Source: Desarmillaria ectypa
Taxonomy: Eukaryota; Basidiomycota; Agaricomycetes; Agaricales; Physalacriaceae
Length of the DNA stretch: 64,000 bases
Direction: 5' to 3'
NCBI GenBank assembly: GCA_030407005.1
Contig: JAUDYN010000007.1
Location: 558,001-622,000, forward strand
Every line of letters starts with the position of its first letter. Position 1 is the stretch's first letter. The notes below the pieces were generated by a model. The model was not told the origin of the DNA. It saw only the letters and a list, made by a program, of their open reading frames with translations, and did no database searches. This document shows positions 24,316-36,790 of the stretch, piece after piece. Position numbers and translations under genes: made by a program.

Positions 24316-25429
24316 CATGCCAAAATATTATCGGGCCCTGAAAATGATTCAACCGCTGAAGATGGATTATTCATCGCACTCGAGAATGGTTGGTGAGCAA
24401 AAAGGTCGGTAATTCGGCCAGTTGACATTCGTCATCATTCGGTGTCTTCCGTGTGGGTCTACTTAAAATAGACCTCCTATCAAAAAGTACTTGAGCCTTT
24501 CGCCAAGAGAGCAGCCACAGTAAGCCGGGAAAGATTTATGAGTCATTATCTGGTTAGGAAGGTAATGATAACGCTAGCTGCAGAAAGTTCGAGAATACCA
24601 ATCAATGTGGTCAGCAACTGAGCGCTGAGCACCGAGGCCCTTTCTTTCAAAGACAGGATTGTGCCGAACACCATAACTAGAGGAGTATAGCAGCGGCATC
24701 AACGCAGTACTGAGCGGTACTCAACAAAGGAAGGTGGAGGTAAGAAGAGGAAGGTGTGGCTGGCCCTTGGGAAATTCACCGACTATAGCACGTGCTCTCG
24801 AGGACGCGATTGTGAATCGGGACACGAGTGGGTCAAATTTGATGTTCAAATATTGTGCTTTACACTGCGGTAACAAAGTTGGGTGAGCTACTATGCTTTT
24901 TTCATTCTAGTTCAATGCGTCTTGAACGGTAGTTTCAGTGGTATTTTTGAAAGGCCGCTGACCCGGGCTGAAAACTGAAACCTTTGTAGAAACACGTGGG
25001 CAAAACATCCACTTGTACCATGGCAGAGTGTTGTTAAGGTCGGGTATGCTGTGCTATCCATCCGACCTATATGACCCTGATACAACTGACCCGGGTCAGT
25101 AACAACACTGCCATGGCAAAATCTAAACGGCCATGGGCGGACATGCGACCGCGAGTCAATCATTTTCTTAATATATTCTGGGTTGAATCCAGACATTTTC
25201 TTGAGCGGTCAGGCTACAGATTACCGCCAAGTTCGATCTTGCTTGGGCACCGAAAAATGAAATTAAGGGACAAGCTAGGGTTCAATTACCGGTACGAATC
25301 CACACCGTTAACGTATACGTACTGCTTGCTCACCTTTTCCCCGGCGGCATTTCCTTGTATCCGCAGCACGACTGAGCGATAAGGCACAAGTCATCCTAAA
25401 GTGGGTGAAATGAACTCTCCAAATCTCAA
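24316..25429. other. Intergenic, upstream of MFS 2 and kinase relic
   Basis: No supported gene. It should include the distal promoter of MFS 2. Short frames at 24912-25382 show no motif. Confidence 0.45.
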
Positions 25430-26436
25430 AGCAACGGTCCTATTTTCGTCGCCACCTCTCTTCCTTGACCCGCGAAACCACCGCATTTCCTATTTATGAA
25501 GTCTTCAAAGGTAAGGCCCACGCTGTCCTCGTCCTACCGCTTTTGTGAGTGTTTGATGATCCTCCGTTCGATACGGTAGGAGAAGTAGTCGAATGTTTTC
25601 GACAGATACTTGAGGTAGAGGCGCCGGAAGATTTGACCCTCTTGTTCGTGATCCATGCGAAACAGTGTCCAATTCATGCATCAGCACCTTGTTACTCACC
25701 GGTCAACCTATCTTTTTTCAGAGCGAATGATCACCTCGGGCCGATTCAGCGTCGCTTTTCAGCGACTGTACGTCAATGAACATCATGATGGACCCCACAA
25801 ATATGCATCCGAGTGGCTCATTCAGCAGCCTTACATGAAGGTGGATTGTAGTGGGCACGTTTCATTAAGTTGCATGCGTGCCGCGTGTTGCCCACGATAC
25901 TACCTTATTGACTTTGGTCATGCCCATCGATATAATCCGGCGGACGATGTCTAGTGAATGAATCCTTCAGGGAGGGGACAAAACGGCACCTGGACATCGC
26001 GACTCTGATGTGTCGTTGGCATGTAATCCGTTCCCTACCGACATATATCATCTCAAAGAGTGTTTCTTGGATGTACGTGTCATTTCAAGCAGAATTAATT
26101 GAGACAATACTCAAAAAATCTTGGACCAAAAAATATTGCCATTCTACCAGAATGGGTCTAGACTTTTTACGGCCGCTTGTAAAAGATATCATGAAGAAGA
26201 ATCCTTCCGAACGGCCCACCATACATGATGTGGTGATACAGTTCGACGCGCTAGTGAAATCACTTTCTTTATGGCGTTTCCAGGCCGTGACTCGACTGCG
26301 AAGTCAACCATTCTCATTTCCTTTCGCCTATTTTGCTCAGCGCTTGAAGTTCGCCCTGATGTTTAGATCACCTTACCGAAGATTGCCACTTCCTCTTCTC
26401 AGCTCTTACTTACTACGCGGGATTTCTATACTGTGA
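25430..26436 (+). pseudogene. Protein kinase pseudogene
   Basis: Kinase landmarks occur in order but in different frames. VLVLPLL is followed by TGA, then VFDDPPFDTVGEVVECFRQ. Then come QFMHQHLVTHR and, after a 66-nt intron, D-C-T-S-M-N-I-M-M-D, which together make the HRD catalytic loop. YYLIDFGHAHRY carries DFG, then CNPFPTDIYHLKECFL, and a C-lobe end FLRPLVKDIMKKNPSERPTI. The premature stop near 25550, at least two frameshifts and damaged exon joins make it non-functional. The order resembles protein kinase-domain genes expanded in Agaricomycetes. Confidence 0.7.
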
Positions 26437-27062
26437 ATCGACGCCGAGTTACTGAGACGTCCGGCGATTCCGTCACTTGACGGCGCTAGTTGTCCAGGCC
26501 GAACTCATCAGCTATTTAGGCTCTTCAGCGCTCCCGGTACATAACACCCTCGGAACCGTGTCATACATGTACAACTCGGTTTGGGTAGCAAGGTTTCTCA
26601 GTGCCATATCCCTTAGTACAAGTTAGTCTACTGTCTTACTTCGAAACCCAACCATACTGTATACTTTCATCGCTACCTACAAAAAGAATGCGACATCTGA
26701 AAGATCGAAGGATGCACGAGTAATTACTATAATAGACGCTTGAAGGTAGTCATGTCCGTTTTGTCGGAAAAGGACCGTCTGGGAAGCACAATAACGTGCT
26801 AGGACAGTGCTGGTGGAAAGTATTTTGTTACAGGATCATGGGCTATGCCAATCCCGTTCACTGGCGTTGCAGACATCTTGAGAGCTTCACAGCAATAACC
26901 ATTGAGCTCAATTCTCGATGCCATCAGTATTCAGCACTAAGCAATTGAATATCTGTCATGGACTCATCAGTGCCTATTGTCCAAAGTTCAGAGTCCATTT
27001 ATCCGAGGTCCAAGTTTCCAACGTTAAATTTTAAAAAATTCTATAGACCAGGAGGAAAATAA
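26437..27062. other. Intergenic spacer
   Basis: This lies between the kinase relic and the tRNA-His gene. No supported feature. Confidence 0.5.
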
Positions 27063-27143
27063 TGTCGGTAGCAGGAATCGAACCTGCGGCTCTTCGGATT
27101 TGTGAACCACAACGAAGTGATTTAACCCCTAATCGATACCAAC
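27063..27143 (-). tRNA. tRNA-His(GTG) with a 9-nt intron
   Basis: Minus strand. Acceptor GTTGGTA pairs with TACCGAC over all seven positions, with one G-T wobble. The D stem is GATT/AATC with loop AGGGGTTA. The anticodon stem is CTTCG/CGAAG with GTG in the loop, interrupted after position 37 by about 9 nt. The T arm is GCAGG-TTCGATT-CCTGC and the discriminator is A. The fold is complete and convincing. The extra 5' G of tRNA-His is added after transcription. Confidence 0.88.
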
Positions 27144-28013
27144 TTACCGAGTAACATTCAACTAATCATATTAATCTGCTCGATCAGCCTGCTGATATTA
27201 CTATACATTATACACACAACCTCCCTCTTCGAATGCATCTTCCACAAGAAAGCAAGACTAGTAATACAAAACCCAGATGTAACGAGTAACAACGAGAAGA
27301 TGAATCCATGAAGATTGATAAATAATGCAAATATGGACCCAAAGTAGCGAATGGTATGCAATAATACACTGAGGACGAAAGCTTGAATGAAAAACCCCTG
27401 CCGCCGGTGTCCAACATCATACAAGTGTCCGCCCCTCAATACTATAAAAGGGAAAAAATAAGAACCCGGAAAACGATCCAATGATGTTTGATATTTCGTA
27501 GGCATGGGAAAAAACTCTAAGCAAACGATAGCGAAAACAGAGCGATAGACGTATATGTACACGTGCGATTTATTTACACGACGTGCGAAGCATGGGAGGA
27601 TCCAAAAGGTGGCCAGGAGATCTATAATTTTGTTTTCGGGTCCTGGCACGTCTGAGATGGAACAGTGGCCTTTTTGTGCGCATGAAATGGAGGTGGTCGG
27701 TATGGGTGGTCGGTGATGAGGATGAAGTGCAAGGGTAAAGACGAGAAGATGGGAGGTATGAAAGAGCGTGGAGAGATCATGGTATAGGTACAGAATGAGG
27801 GAATGAACCAGGGACAAGGTAAAGCGGAAGCGAAGAAGTAATGGAGGTGTGGGTGACTGGAAACTCTACATGGAGGGAAGGATAACACACGAGTCCGATA
27901 GATGAATGTCCAAAAAAACAAGGCAAAGGAAGAGAATGAATGAACAGGAAGTAAAGGAATTAATTCGGAGAATATTCCTTCTGTAAAGATACCGCCACAG
28001 GATACGCATTACG
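27144..28013. other. Likely 3' UTR and spacer of the HSF gene
   Basis: Pyrimidine-rich when read on the minus strand, with long open but low-complexity frames there (27158-27921). I see no motif and treat these as non-coding. Confidence 0.4.
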
Positions 28014-30582
28014 CTATATCCCGTCACGACCCAAGTTCCCAATATTCTGCATTCCCCCCCCGCCGACCAGCCCGCTCCCGCTCCTCGGCCGGCCAATCAA
28101 ATCTTGGGGCACTCCCCAGGAATTTGGTCCAGGCCCCTGGTAATAACCTCCTCCGCCTTGAGAGTAGCTATGCTGATGACCCAGGGGAGCCGAGTCACTT
28201 CGTGCCCTCGTCGAGAACTTTTTTGAATTACGAACATTCACTACCTCTTCAGGGATAGTGTGCGGTGGAGCGGAAAGAATACCTCCGGGTGAATGGGTGC
28301 CGGCACTGCCCATACCACCGCTTGAAATGCCCCCGCCCATTCCCACGCCCAATAAACTTGAAGACGTGTCAATCCGCGGACGTTTGCGGTCACCACCACC
28401 AGGGTGAGTAGAATACTGCAGCATTGGGGGCGGAGCAGGGGACGTAATGTATATTCCAGGGTTAGGTGAAGGAAGAGAGGAATGTGGATGAGGCGAAATG
28501 GAGGACATATGGTTATGGTTATGATTGTGGTTGGAGAAATGTTGGGGCGGGTTTGGCGAGGACGGCGACGGAGAGTCTGATAGCTCCGCTGGGAATTGAG
28601 GGACTGTGAATTTGAGTCAGCAAGCGGAATAAGAGCATTGGGAATAACAAGGGGAAATTTTTTAAAAGATAGGAACACCAATAACAGCCGTCAAAAAAAA
28701 AGTTGAATGATAAAGGGACAGAGGAATACGTAAAGGGCGGTAGAACGCGCATCAACATGCCGGAGTCAAGAGTTGAGCTTCGTGGAGGGACGACAAGAAA
28801 AACAAATCATGCAAGCAGAGGGGCGGGCCACGGACAGAAGAGAAGAAACGTGCGGATGAACTAAGGCAGAAGAGGAAAGGTACAACTAAGGCACAAGTTT
28901 GAATACAAACAAAGGCGGCAAAAGTAGACGCTCGTGGAAAGGACGCCGAAACCATGAGGAAAGCAGCAGCAAACCAGATAATGTATGAACGGCACGTGCC
29001 ATAAGATCACGAAAAGACTGGCGAGCGGAAACGCGACGGAACACATAAACTGAAAGGGAAGGCCAGACAAGGTCCCAATAACTGGGAATAAAGAGAGCAA
29101 GTATAGGAAGAACGGACGCAATGAAGCAGAATAACAATTGATACGGGGGCTGAGAAGTGTAAAGGTAGCAAAAACATCCGCAGATATGCGCAACGTAGGT
29201 GAGCGCATGGAGAATCAGAAGGGAAAAGTAACACAAGTATGCGTGGAGGCGCAGAAAACATACGATAAACATATGGAGGTAACTGGCAACAGGGGAGAGG
29301 TCAAAGCTTTCGGGACGGCGTTGCTTTGGCGTAGGGGATAAAGCGCGCGGAAAACGAGGCGAAAAGTGGGTGGCGAGAAAGGACGGAGCAAGGCAGGACG
29401 CGAGAATACACAACGGAGACGTGTAAAATGGAACTAAATGGAACTGGCGGATACGTTGAAGAAGTAGAAGAGGGAAAGCAAAAACGAAAGAAAGTCAAAA
29501 TGAAAGAGATGTACTCACGACTACCAGGGAAACCTTTGCCAACGAAATCCCATAATCTTGCAACGACGTTGGTGAGACGCTCGACCTTGCGACGCTCATG
29601 AACAAGGGCGTCCCACATACGACGGTTATCATCGCGCATGCCTGCAAGTTGAGCGGCGACCTAGAGAAATGGAGTGATGAGATGATAATCCGAGGAGGAG
29701 AATAAATGCCATGGAAAATCCCGGCACGAAGGCGAAAAGAACGCGGCAATGGAAGAATGCCCACCTCTCCCGGTAGCTCGACTCTATGCTTCGCGCCCAA
29801 ATCGGGCTCTAGTGCTTTGCGCTTGATTTCATCGAGCAAGTCGGGACGTCCCCGTAGAAACTTGTGGTGTGAGAATTCCCAAGTCTGAGAGTCGGTAGAG
29901 GTGCGCTGTGCACGAGGCGTACGATTGATTTTGTGGAAGCCATACATGTTGAGCTGTCGCACGAATGACGAGAACTACGTTCGTGGTGTCAAGTGCTGTT
30001 GCTACCATCAGATATTTCAGTAGCACGCACGTTATTATGCTTGAAGTGACTGCCTAGGATGCTCCTGCTGAACTCTCCCACATTTGACACGACAAACGAC
30101 GTCCCGAGTTCAGTCCATGCAATAAAATGCGCGGATTTAGGGTCTGAAATCATTCTACCACACTTAGTATTAAGAACAGCATTTGGGGGAGGAAAAAGGA
30201 GTACGTACTGGTACAACTTCGTCACAAAATTGTTGGTCGGCATTGGCTTGCCAAGGACACCAATGGTCGCTGATCCGGGTGGTCCTTCTGTTGGTGACGG
30301 TTCCATGTCCTGATCCTGGTCGTCGTCTGTTGGAGGCGGTGTCGTGCTGCTAGTAAAAGAGCGTTTTCTTTCAGTCCGTTGAAGAGACGGTGCTGGAGAG
30401 GCTGGCGATGAGCCAACAGAAAGCGACGAGAGGTTAAGCGGTAGGCTCTCCCTGCTGTTTTGTTGTTGCTGTGTCGAGGTAGGGGTGTTGCTGCTGGAGC
30501 TGGACGTCGGAAACGGTGGGTATGCCTGGTTAGGCTGGTCAATAGACGAGGCGGGCGGGGAAGGGAAAAATGGGTAATCCAT
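28014..30582 (-). CDS. HSF-type transcription factor
   Basis: Five exons join in frame to 479 aa: 30582-30209, 30154-30031, 29974-29765, 29660-29519, 28603-28014. A Ser/Pro/Gln-rich N-terminus precedes the HSF DNA-binding domain at about residues 115-220 ([45 protein letters not shown]). A coiled coil follows at about 237-278 ([20 protein letters not shown]), equivalent to the HR-A/B trimerisation region. The tail is rich in Gly, Ser and His, with RKRPRID as a possible nuclear signal. HSF proteins bind nGAAn repeats and drive heat-shock or stress genes. It is a core-type gene amid duplicated accessory genes. The fourth intron (29518-28604, 915 nt) is far longer than the others. Confidence 0.9.
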
Positions 30583-33500
30583 CGACGGCGGTGGATGGAG
30601 AGAAGGAGGGTTGTTTGTGAGTGTGTGATGGGATAATACGAGCCGGAGGTCCGGGGCTTTTTGCCGGCGGGATTTATTTTCTTATCCTCCTGCATCATTG
30701 CTTGATGTTGCCCATGCGGTCCGTCTTCGAGCACGCAATACGTTATTTGGGTTTCTCCTCCGTCCTCTTAACAAGGAATCCAAAGATTATTATTATTTTC
30801 TTATCTGGTCACCGTTCGCTGTTTGGCTCAGGGGATCTAGCATGACAGGCACTGCTACACGTGCCTTGCTTCCATCGGCTTTTGCCTCCGGTCCCTCGTG
30901 GCTTCTGTCAGGGCGCTTACCTACCTGCGCGTGGCCTGCGCCGTTACGACCGTATACGTATATACATGTCGATAAAATTTGCTGGGAGCCACCCTTTTTT
31001 TATCAATTTTCGGTGTAGTCTGTACAGCCAAATCAAAGCAAGCTCTGGCCGCGTCTAAACCGCCTTTGAGCATTCCTCCGTTCCGCAGTTGGCCTCCCAT
31101 GCGACACGCTCGCGCTTTACCTCTCATCCTTACTTCTCGCTCTGCATCTTACCTCAGATTTCCCAGCATTCTTATGCACCACTCTCACACGCTTTCAATT
31201 CTTACCCTTCTGCTCTCTTTTTGCCCATCATTTTCGCGTCCCATTCCCACCGTTACGAGTCCAGATCCATCACGTTCATATCCAGATTCCAAACTATTTG
31301 CAAAACTCGTGTACCGGCTAACTCAGTCGCAAAGACAGATCCGTCATTTGACTGATTCTTCGGACTTGAATGGTACCGCGACGCCACTATAAAATATTGC
31401 ACCAACATCGATTACACCATTTCAACAGACGGTGAACTCGAACGTGTACAGTAATAAAACAAGGTACTTGTCTACCGTAACCCTTGACCAATCCCTTACG
31501 GCAACTCCAAGAGCTTCATTATAGTAAGGCTCAAGTCAACCCTGACAGCACCCGCCACGTTATCCTCAAGGACACTCTACCCGCGAACATACAGGACGGC
31601 ACCGAGGCCTACTAATAGCCTACTGCCGCCCCAGTCGTAGACAGACGCGCTTTTGTAGGGGCCGTACAATCTCCCAACTGGTCCGACACATCCGCAATGC
31701 TCCTCCGTAAAATAGACGTCATCAAATCACTCCGTATTGGCGCAGTTCCTCCAGTGAAGACGAATTCAAAACACCATAACGGCGGTAAAAGACGGTCATC
31801 GACCTTGGCATTCGATTGCCCCAGAAATGGGCGGACACGTATTCACAAGTAGCTTCAATTCTGGGCCTTTTCCGCCGTCCGGGTCCTCGCCCCCGACATA
31901 GGCAAGTCAAATTTATTTCTCCCTCCAATCAGCGAAGCTATAAGCAAGGAGTCTACTGGCTATTAGTTCTCCTGATTTATCGTTGTAATAACGTTGAAGA
32001 ACGGATGCCTGTAAACCTGAAGGACAAACTGTTCAGTGCGACCTATGATACCGCTGAGGCATTTGACATAAATCTAAACACCTCTCTTAATTATGGGCTC
32101 ATCCATCGCTCCAAGAGAAACGCCCGAACCATTTGAATTGCATTCCAGAAAAGTTGCTGTTGATCGAGGAATTAGAGTCTATCGCACGGGCAGTGCCAAG
32201 TTAACCACTCATACTAGCGATTGTTCCATAGGAAAATCCGCCCCCTAATAGACGTCGTAGATATCTGACCTTCAGTGTCCCAACCGCTACAACCCCTGCA
32301 ATAAATATAACTTTCTATTGTTACTCGTTATCCCAGGCTCTCGGAGGTATCATGATTCTTCGGAGCCATCAATCCTAGGACAGAGCACCCAAGCTGTTGG
32401 CACTGAACTCAAACAGTTCTTCTCAAACATCAAGGGCAAACGGAGATCTATCATGGGGACAGATTCCCATCCTATTGTCCGACAGGCGCTAGTTGTCACT
32501 ATGGTCCTGACAAACGGTAGTCAGCAACAATGCCATGGCACCTATCCAACGATCAGTCTCCTTTCCAACCTCTTTGAAAAGACACTCGGACTTAGGGTAG
32601 CCAAACGAACTCTTATCGACGACTGCGACGACACCTCAGCAAGTGAACTTTTGAACCTCCAACTTCTTCCCGCCATATGCGGTGGCACATTTTGAAGTTT
32701 AATTGATGGACAGAACATCTGGACCCAGATTACTGAATTAGATTTGGAAAACAAACAGTTAGACGGATTAGAATTGATACTAAAAATCATCTCCGACCTC
32801 GGCCCTGTTCTATAGTTTTCTCCCGCTGTAAAAGCATCAAGAATTCCAATACAATACCGCTACTGTCTCCGCATCATAACACAACGGATGGCCCCAAGTT
32901 ACCGAACAGGCAAGCACGGTTGCACCAGATGACTCGGCATTCCAGCCAATTATTGTCCAACTTTAAGTTCTGCATTGGCCATCCGGCCGACAAAAAGAAT
33001 GCCCGGATGAAGAATCAAAAAAGCGGCAGGATCCAAGTTACCGAGTGCAAGTGATCACTTATATCTCCAATAGCTTGCACCCGATCATTTCAGTAGCAAT
33101 GAATAAGCCCGGCGCCTGATTCCGGGGGATTTTACGGAGAAAGACCAGATATCCTGGCTACAACCGCCGAAGATACAAAACCCCTCTCTTGACTTGAGAG
33201 CAGCTTTAATAATTGTAAATTATTCCAGCGCCAAGCCAGATATCATAAACGTTTACTCACGCATTTCAAAACCGTAAACTCAAACCCACGCGGCCACTAG
33301 TACGCGATCTCCTCAATCGTAAATGATCATCACCGACACATGCGGCCCCGAGTCCTGATAAATTCGGTCACGAGAAATGAATAAAATAATAACTAAACAA
33401 GTAGCATCTCCCATGTGAAGAACAGAACTCACCCAAGTGGATTATATGGTCAGAACATGTGAACAATAGCCCATTTTCTATGCGCTGAGATAAAGTCCAG

Positions 33501-34870
33501 CAGAACTCGATCAATGCTTTTCGAAGACGACATAAATTCCACCAACGCTGGCCTTCTTATCTATATTGGAGTTTTTATTACGCGTCAGTTGTATCAGCTT
33601 TATAGGTGAGGACACTCTTGATATCTAGATAAACGGTGTGAGCGTACGGTCGGACTCGGAAAACTCTAAAGGCTAGACCAAGCAGTGATCAAATCTTCCA
33701 TCTACGTCAGCAGTTCAGAATTGTGGGCGGGAATCTAGTCACAAGGCTCAAAAGGAAGTCGCTCCAGACAGCAGGTCCAGCCTGCACCACGGATGCGACC
33801 ACCAAGTCGGCGTACGGTCACGAAATGGAAGAGATCAAGCGCACAGACAACCGACAGACACAGGAACGTACTGGTATAGCCAGCCATTGATTTACCTAAG
33901 GGGCGTTTTCGAATTTGAAACGAGAACAAAAGTCGACGGCGGCCCTTCGCCGATCAACCTTACAGGGGTTTTTGATGATCTTTTACTACGTAGGGCGCCT
34001 GATGAAGCGAATCGGGCACCGAGGGATTGGCTTGAAGAGAGGAATTCCCATCGACATATATTCGTGTGATCCAGAATTGCAAGGGGCAAAAAAAACTTTA
34101 AGATTCTTGAGTATCGACGCAAGAACTCAGGTCCAGGGTTGAGAAATGGCTGTGAAAATACGTGAGTGTCGAAGGGCATCTGTTTATGTGGCGTTGCTTC
34201 CGGTACAAACGCTCTGCGATAAAAAGGAAATAAGCAGGAAAATCAGCCGCATACGGATCATCGGTCCGTATACCGTAATTTCACGTGACTGGCACGGACT
34301 CAACAAATCAGGACAAATCTTCATCTTTGCATGTCACCATAACCATGATAACGGTAACAAAATGCGCGAAGTCGGCCCAACAAATACAGGGTAATCTCCG
34401 ATGGAAATATCCGATATTTTGTACAGGTTCGTATGCTGATCTGCAGCAATATGCCTGGGGCCATTGTTAACCGAGACGCGGTGTAGGCTAGGTAAGCCCT
34501 GGTGATCTTTGAAGGCACAAGAGTGCATGGATGCATGGCAATTGTGTGTAGCACTTGCATAGTAAGGCGGTCTCTATTCCAACTTTGCTCTATCATTTTC
34601 GCTTATTTATCTGGGCAGGACTACGCAATTTCTGGATTCAAGGCAGACATGTCACTCCAACAGTATCCCCGTCTCCATCTTTAGCACAACTCTAAACCCC
34701 GAAAGATGCTGATTTGACAGCGCCAAAGGAGGGCGAGGGATCCTCCACCGACGAACTGCGCTCGCTTATAGTGCCGCCAAGTCTATCTTGATGTGCAGGC
34801 CTTTCTCCGTTCCTAACCACGGAGCTGAATCCATGACACTCCCTTCAACGTAAGTTCGGCTGCTGCTCAT
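30583..34870. other. Gene-poor decayed region, left part
   Basis: It starts with the HSF promoter. Farther right, plus-strand frames such as 31680-32140 and 32318-32695 look partly protein-like but are broken by stops. I recognise no family in them. No terminal repeats or transposase motifs were seen. Confidence 0.4.
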
Positions 34871-35484
34871 TTGCAAAAAAGTGTTCAGCTCGCCCATTTC
34901 GATGTGTTTAGCTGCGGAAACGTTGAGGCTAGACGACTTCTGCTAATATCCAAGAAAATGCTGAACAGCTCATATTGCAAATATTGTACACCGACCGGAG
35001 GAATTCAAGTAAGGCAATGGTCTTATGTAACCCTTACACACCATACTAACGCGTCCCCAAGACTTGGAGTCGCCCAGCTCCACCCGACGGATATCTACCG
35101 TCTAGGTCAACAGTGTAGTTTCAGACATTGACCAATATGGTCCTCCCGTCGTGAACGGATTTCTACCAAGAAGCAACGGATCAGGATTCTGATCTCGCAC
35201 ATGCTCTCCGACTGTGGCGATGATATTTTTGTTTCCCTTCGCCCAAGACCGGACAACATATGGGAAACCACCCAGTAAACATCCTGCAAGGCTCTGCATG
35301 GGAACAGAGAGGACAAAACATTTGTCCCAATATGTAGAGGACCGGCTTCGGTGGCGATGAACTCCACCAATGAAAGAACGGGATTGTCTTGGACGCAATG
35401 ACGGCAGCGGCGGAGCCTGTGCGAGCCTGTGCCTTTCGAAGCAGTTTTGCTTCTTGTTAGCGCGCTTCCGCTGGCTTATCGCCA
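34871..35484. other. Unassigned frames on both strands
   Basis: A minus-strand frame (about 35107-35491, containing VEFIATEAGPLHIGTNVLSS) and a plus-strand frame (34871-35131) are the best here. Neither has a known motif, and no exon chain could be built. Confidence 0.2.
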
Positions 35485-35729
35485 ATGGCACTTGCCTTTA
35501 TTGTCTTTCTCAGTATGTCTATCTCCCTTCTCCTCATTCTGTGCCTTGATCATGATGGACTGATTCGATATTAGCAGGTGCTTTGCACCTGGGAACACGT
35601 ACTCGTGATGGACCAAACATTCCCCCTAGGGCAGACCACCTAAAATTATCAACAGAATGTGCATTTTTTCGCCCGCATTTTCATAACAACTCTGACGCCA
35701 CATCCAGCTTCTGACTAGCCACCGCATGG
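35485..35729 (+). CDS. Possible tiny secreted protein, about 53 aa
   Basis: The start MALAFIVFLSALHLG looks like a signal peptide and is interrupted by a good intron (CTCA|GTATGTCTATC ... TTAGCAG, 35512-35576). The joined second exon keeps frame to a TGA near 35728, giving a short mature part of about 35 residues with one cysteine. No family is recognised and there is no supporting context. The case rests only on splice quality and the hydrophobic start, so chance is quite possible. Confidence 0.2.
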
Positions 35730-36790
35730 TTTCACCAATTCAAATTTGTGGCAAAAACTCGCAAAAACCTTATATTTTTGTCGATGAATATCAATTATGT
35801 ACGTTATGTGACGTTTAGCTCTCCCGAAACTGAACGATCTGCACCTTTGCACCCGACACGTCGCGTCGGACTACTCTCATGCCCGGCTCGTGGGTGTTGG
35901 ATATTAATTGCCGAACAGGTGAAGAACATTTGAAATTACACCTTCACGTCGAATCGTTCCCGTCATACTGAAATGTTTTGGGAGCGGGGTAGCTCTCCTC
36001 TGTGTTCCAGCCTTTCCCTCAAACAAAGTACAATGCTTTCTTAGTGGCTCATCTAGCAGCTGGCTCAAGGGACGTTTTAGCCCGGGATCTTCATTTTGTA
36101 GCGTGTAGACTTGTTTGAACATGACGCGCGTACAATTATCATCACTAGAGCCTGGGGCTAGTCCTCGGTGTGAACATGAGTCCGCGACAGTGCTTTGTAC
36201 CTTTCATTGAGGTCGACTAAGGAAAGGAACCTATATGCGTACGAACAGACACGAATAAGAGTCGAGGTTCCGATCATCATCCCATGACGCGCTTGTATGG
36301 TTTTTCACTGGCTACGAAGCGCGCGCTAGGACTCGAGAATACGACCCAATCTCTAGAAAGCACAAGACTTATTCTTCCTCCACTTGAGTGCTTCCATTCC
36401 GGTGCTAGTGGACCTTCAAGACCTAGTAAATTACAAGGTATTTTTTGCCCTTTTGATTGCCAAAAGATGCATGAAAGTTAGAATACCGGGTATGGCTACA
36501 TGATAGTACGTACGCTTGTCTAAGAATACAAGGAGTGTGAATTATAACCTAGTAATATACAACGATCAATATAGTACTACGAGCCCTGTGTACATTTGAT
36601 CTAAACAGGGCGAATTAGGTTACTGAAATTCAGGTCATTATCCTCAAGTCGGCAGCAGCTGCAGTCATGGATCCATTTAACAGCTAGCTATGCGGATCGG
36701 CCGCCCCTTAGTACGTAGCCCCACTTTCACAGCGCCTGTATCAAAGATCAAGTCACTTGGCTATCGGTGAGAATCGTGTAAGCTACATAC
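35730..36790. other. Gene-poor decayed region, right part
   Basis: Short frames only, for example a minus-strand one at 35904-36122 beginning MFKQVYTLQNEDPG. No supported gene. Confidence 0.35.

Noticed and set aside
28886..29413. A 175-codon minus-strand frame as a separate membrane protein gene
   Set aside because: It lies inside the fourth HSF intron and is Phe/Leu/Ser-rich low-complexity sequence without a motif; reported only as an intron oddity.
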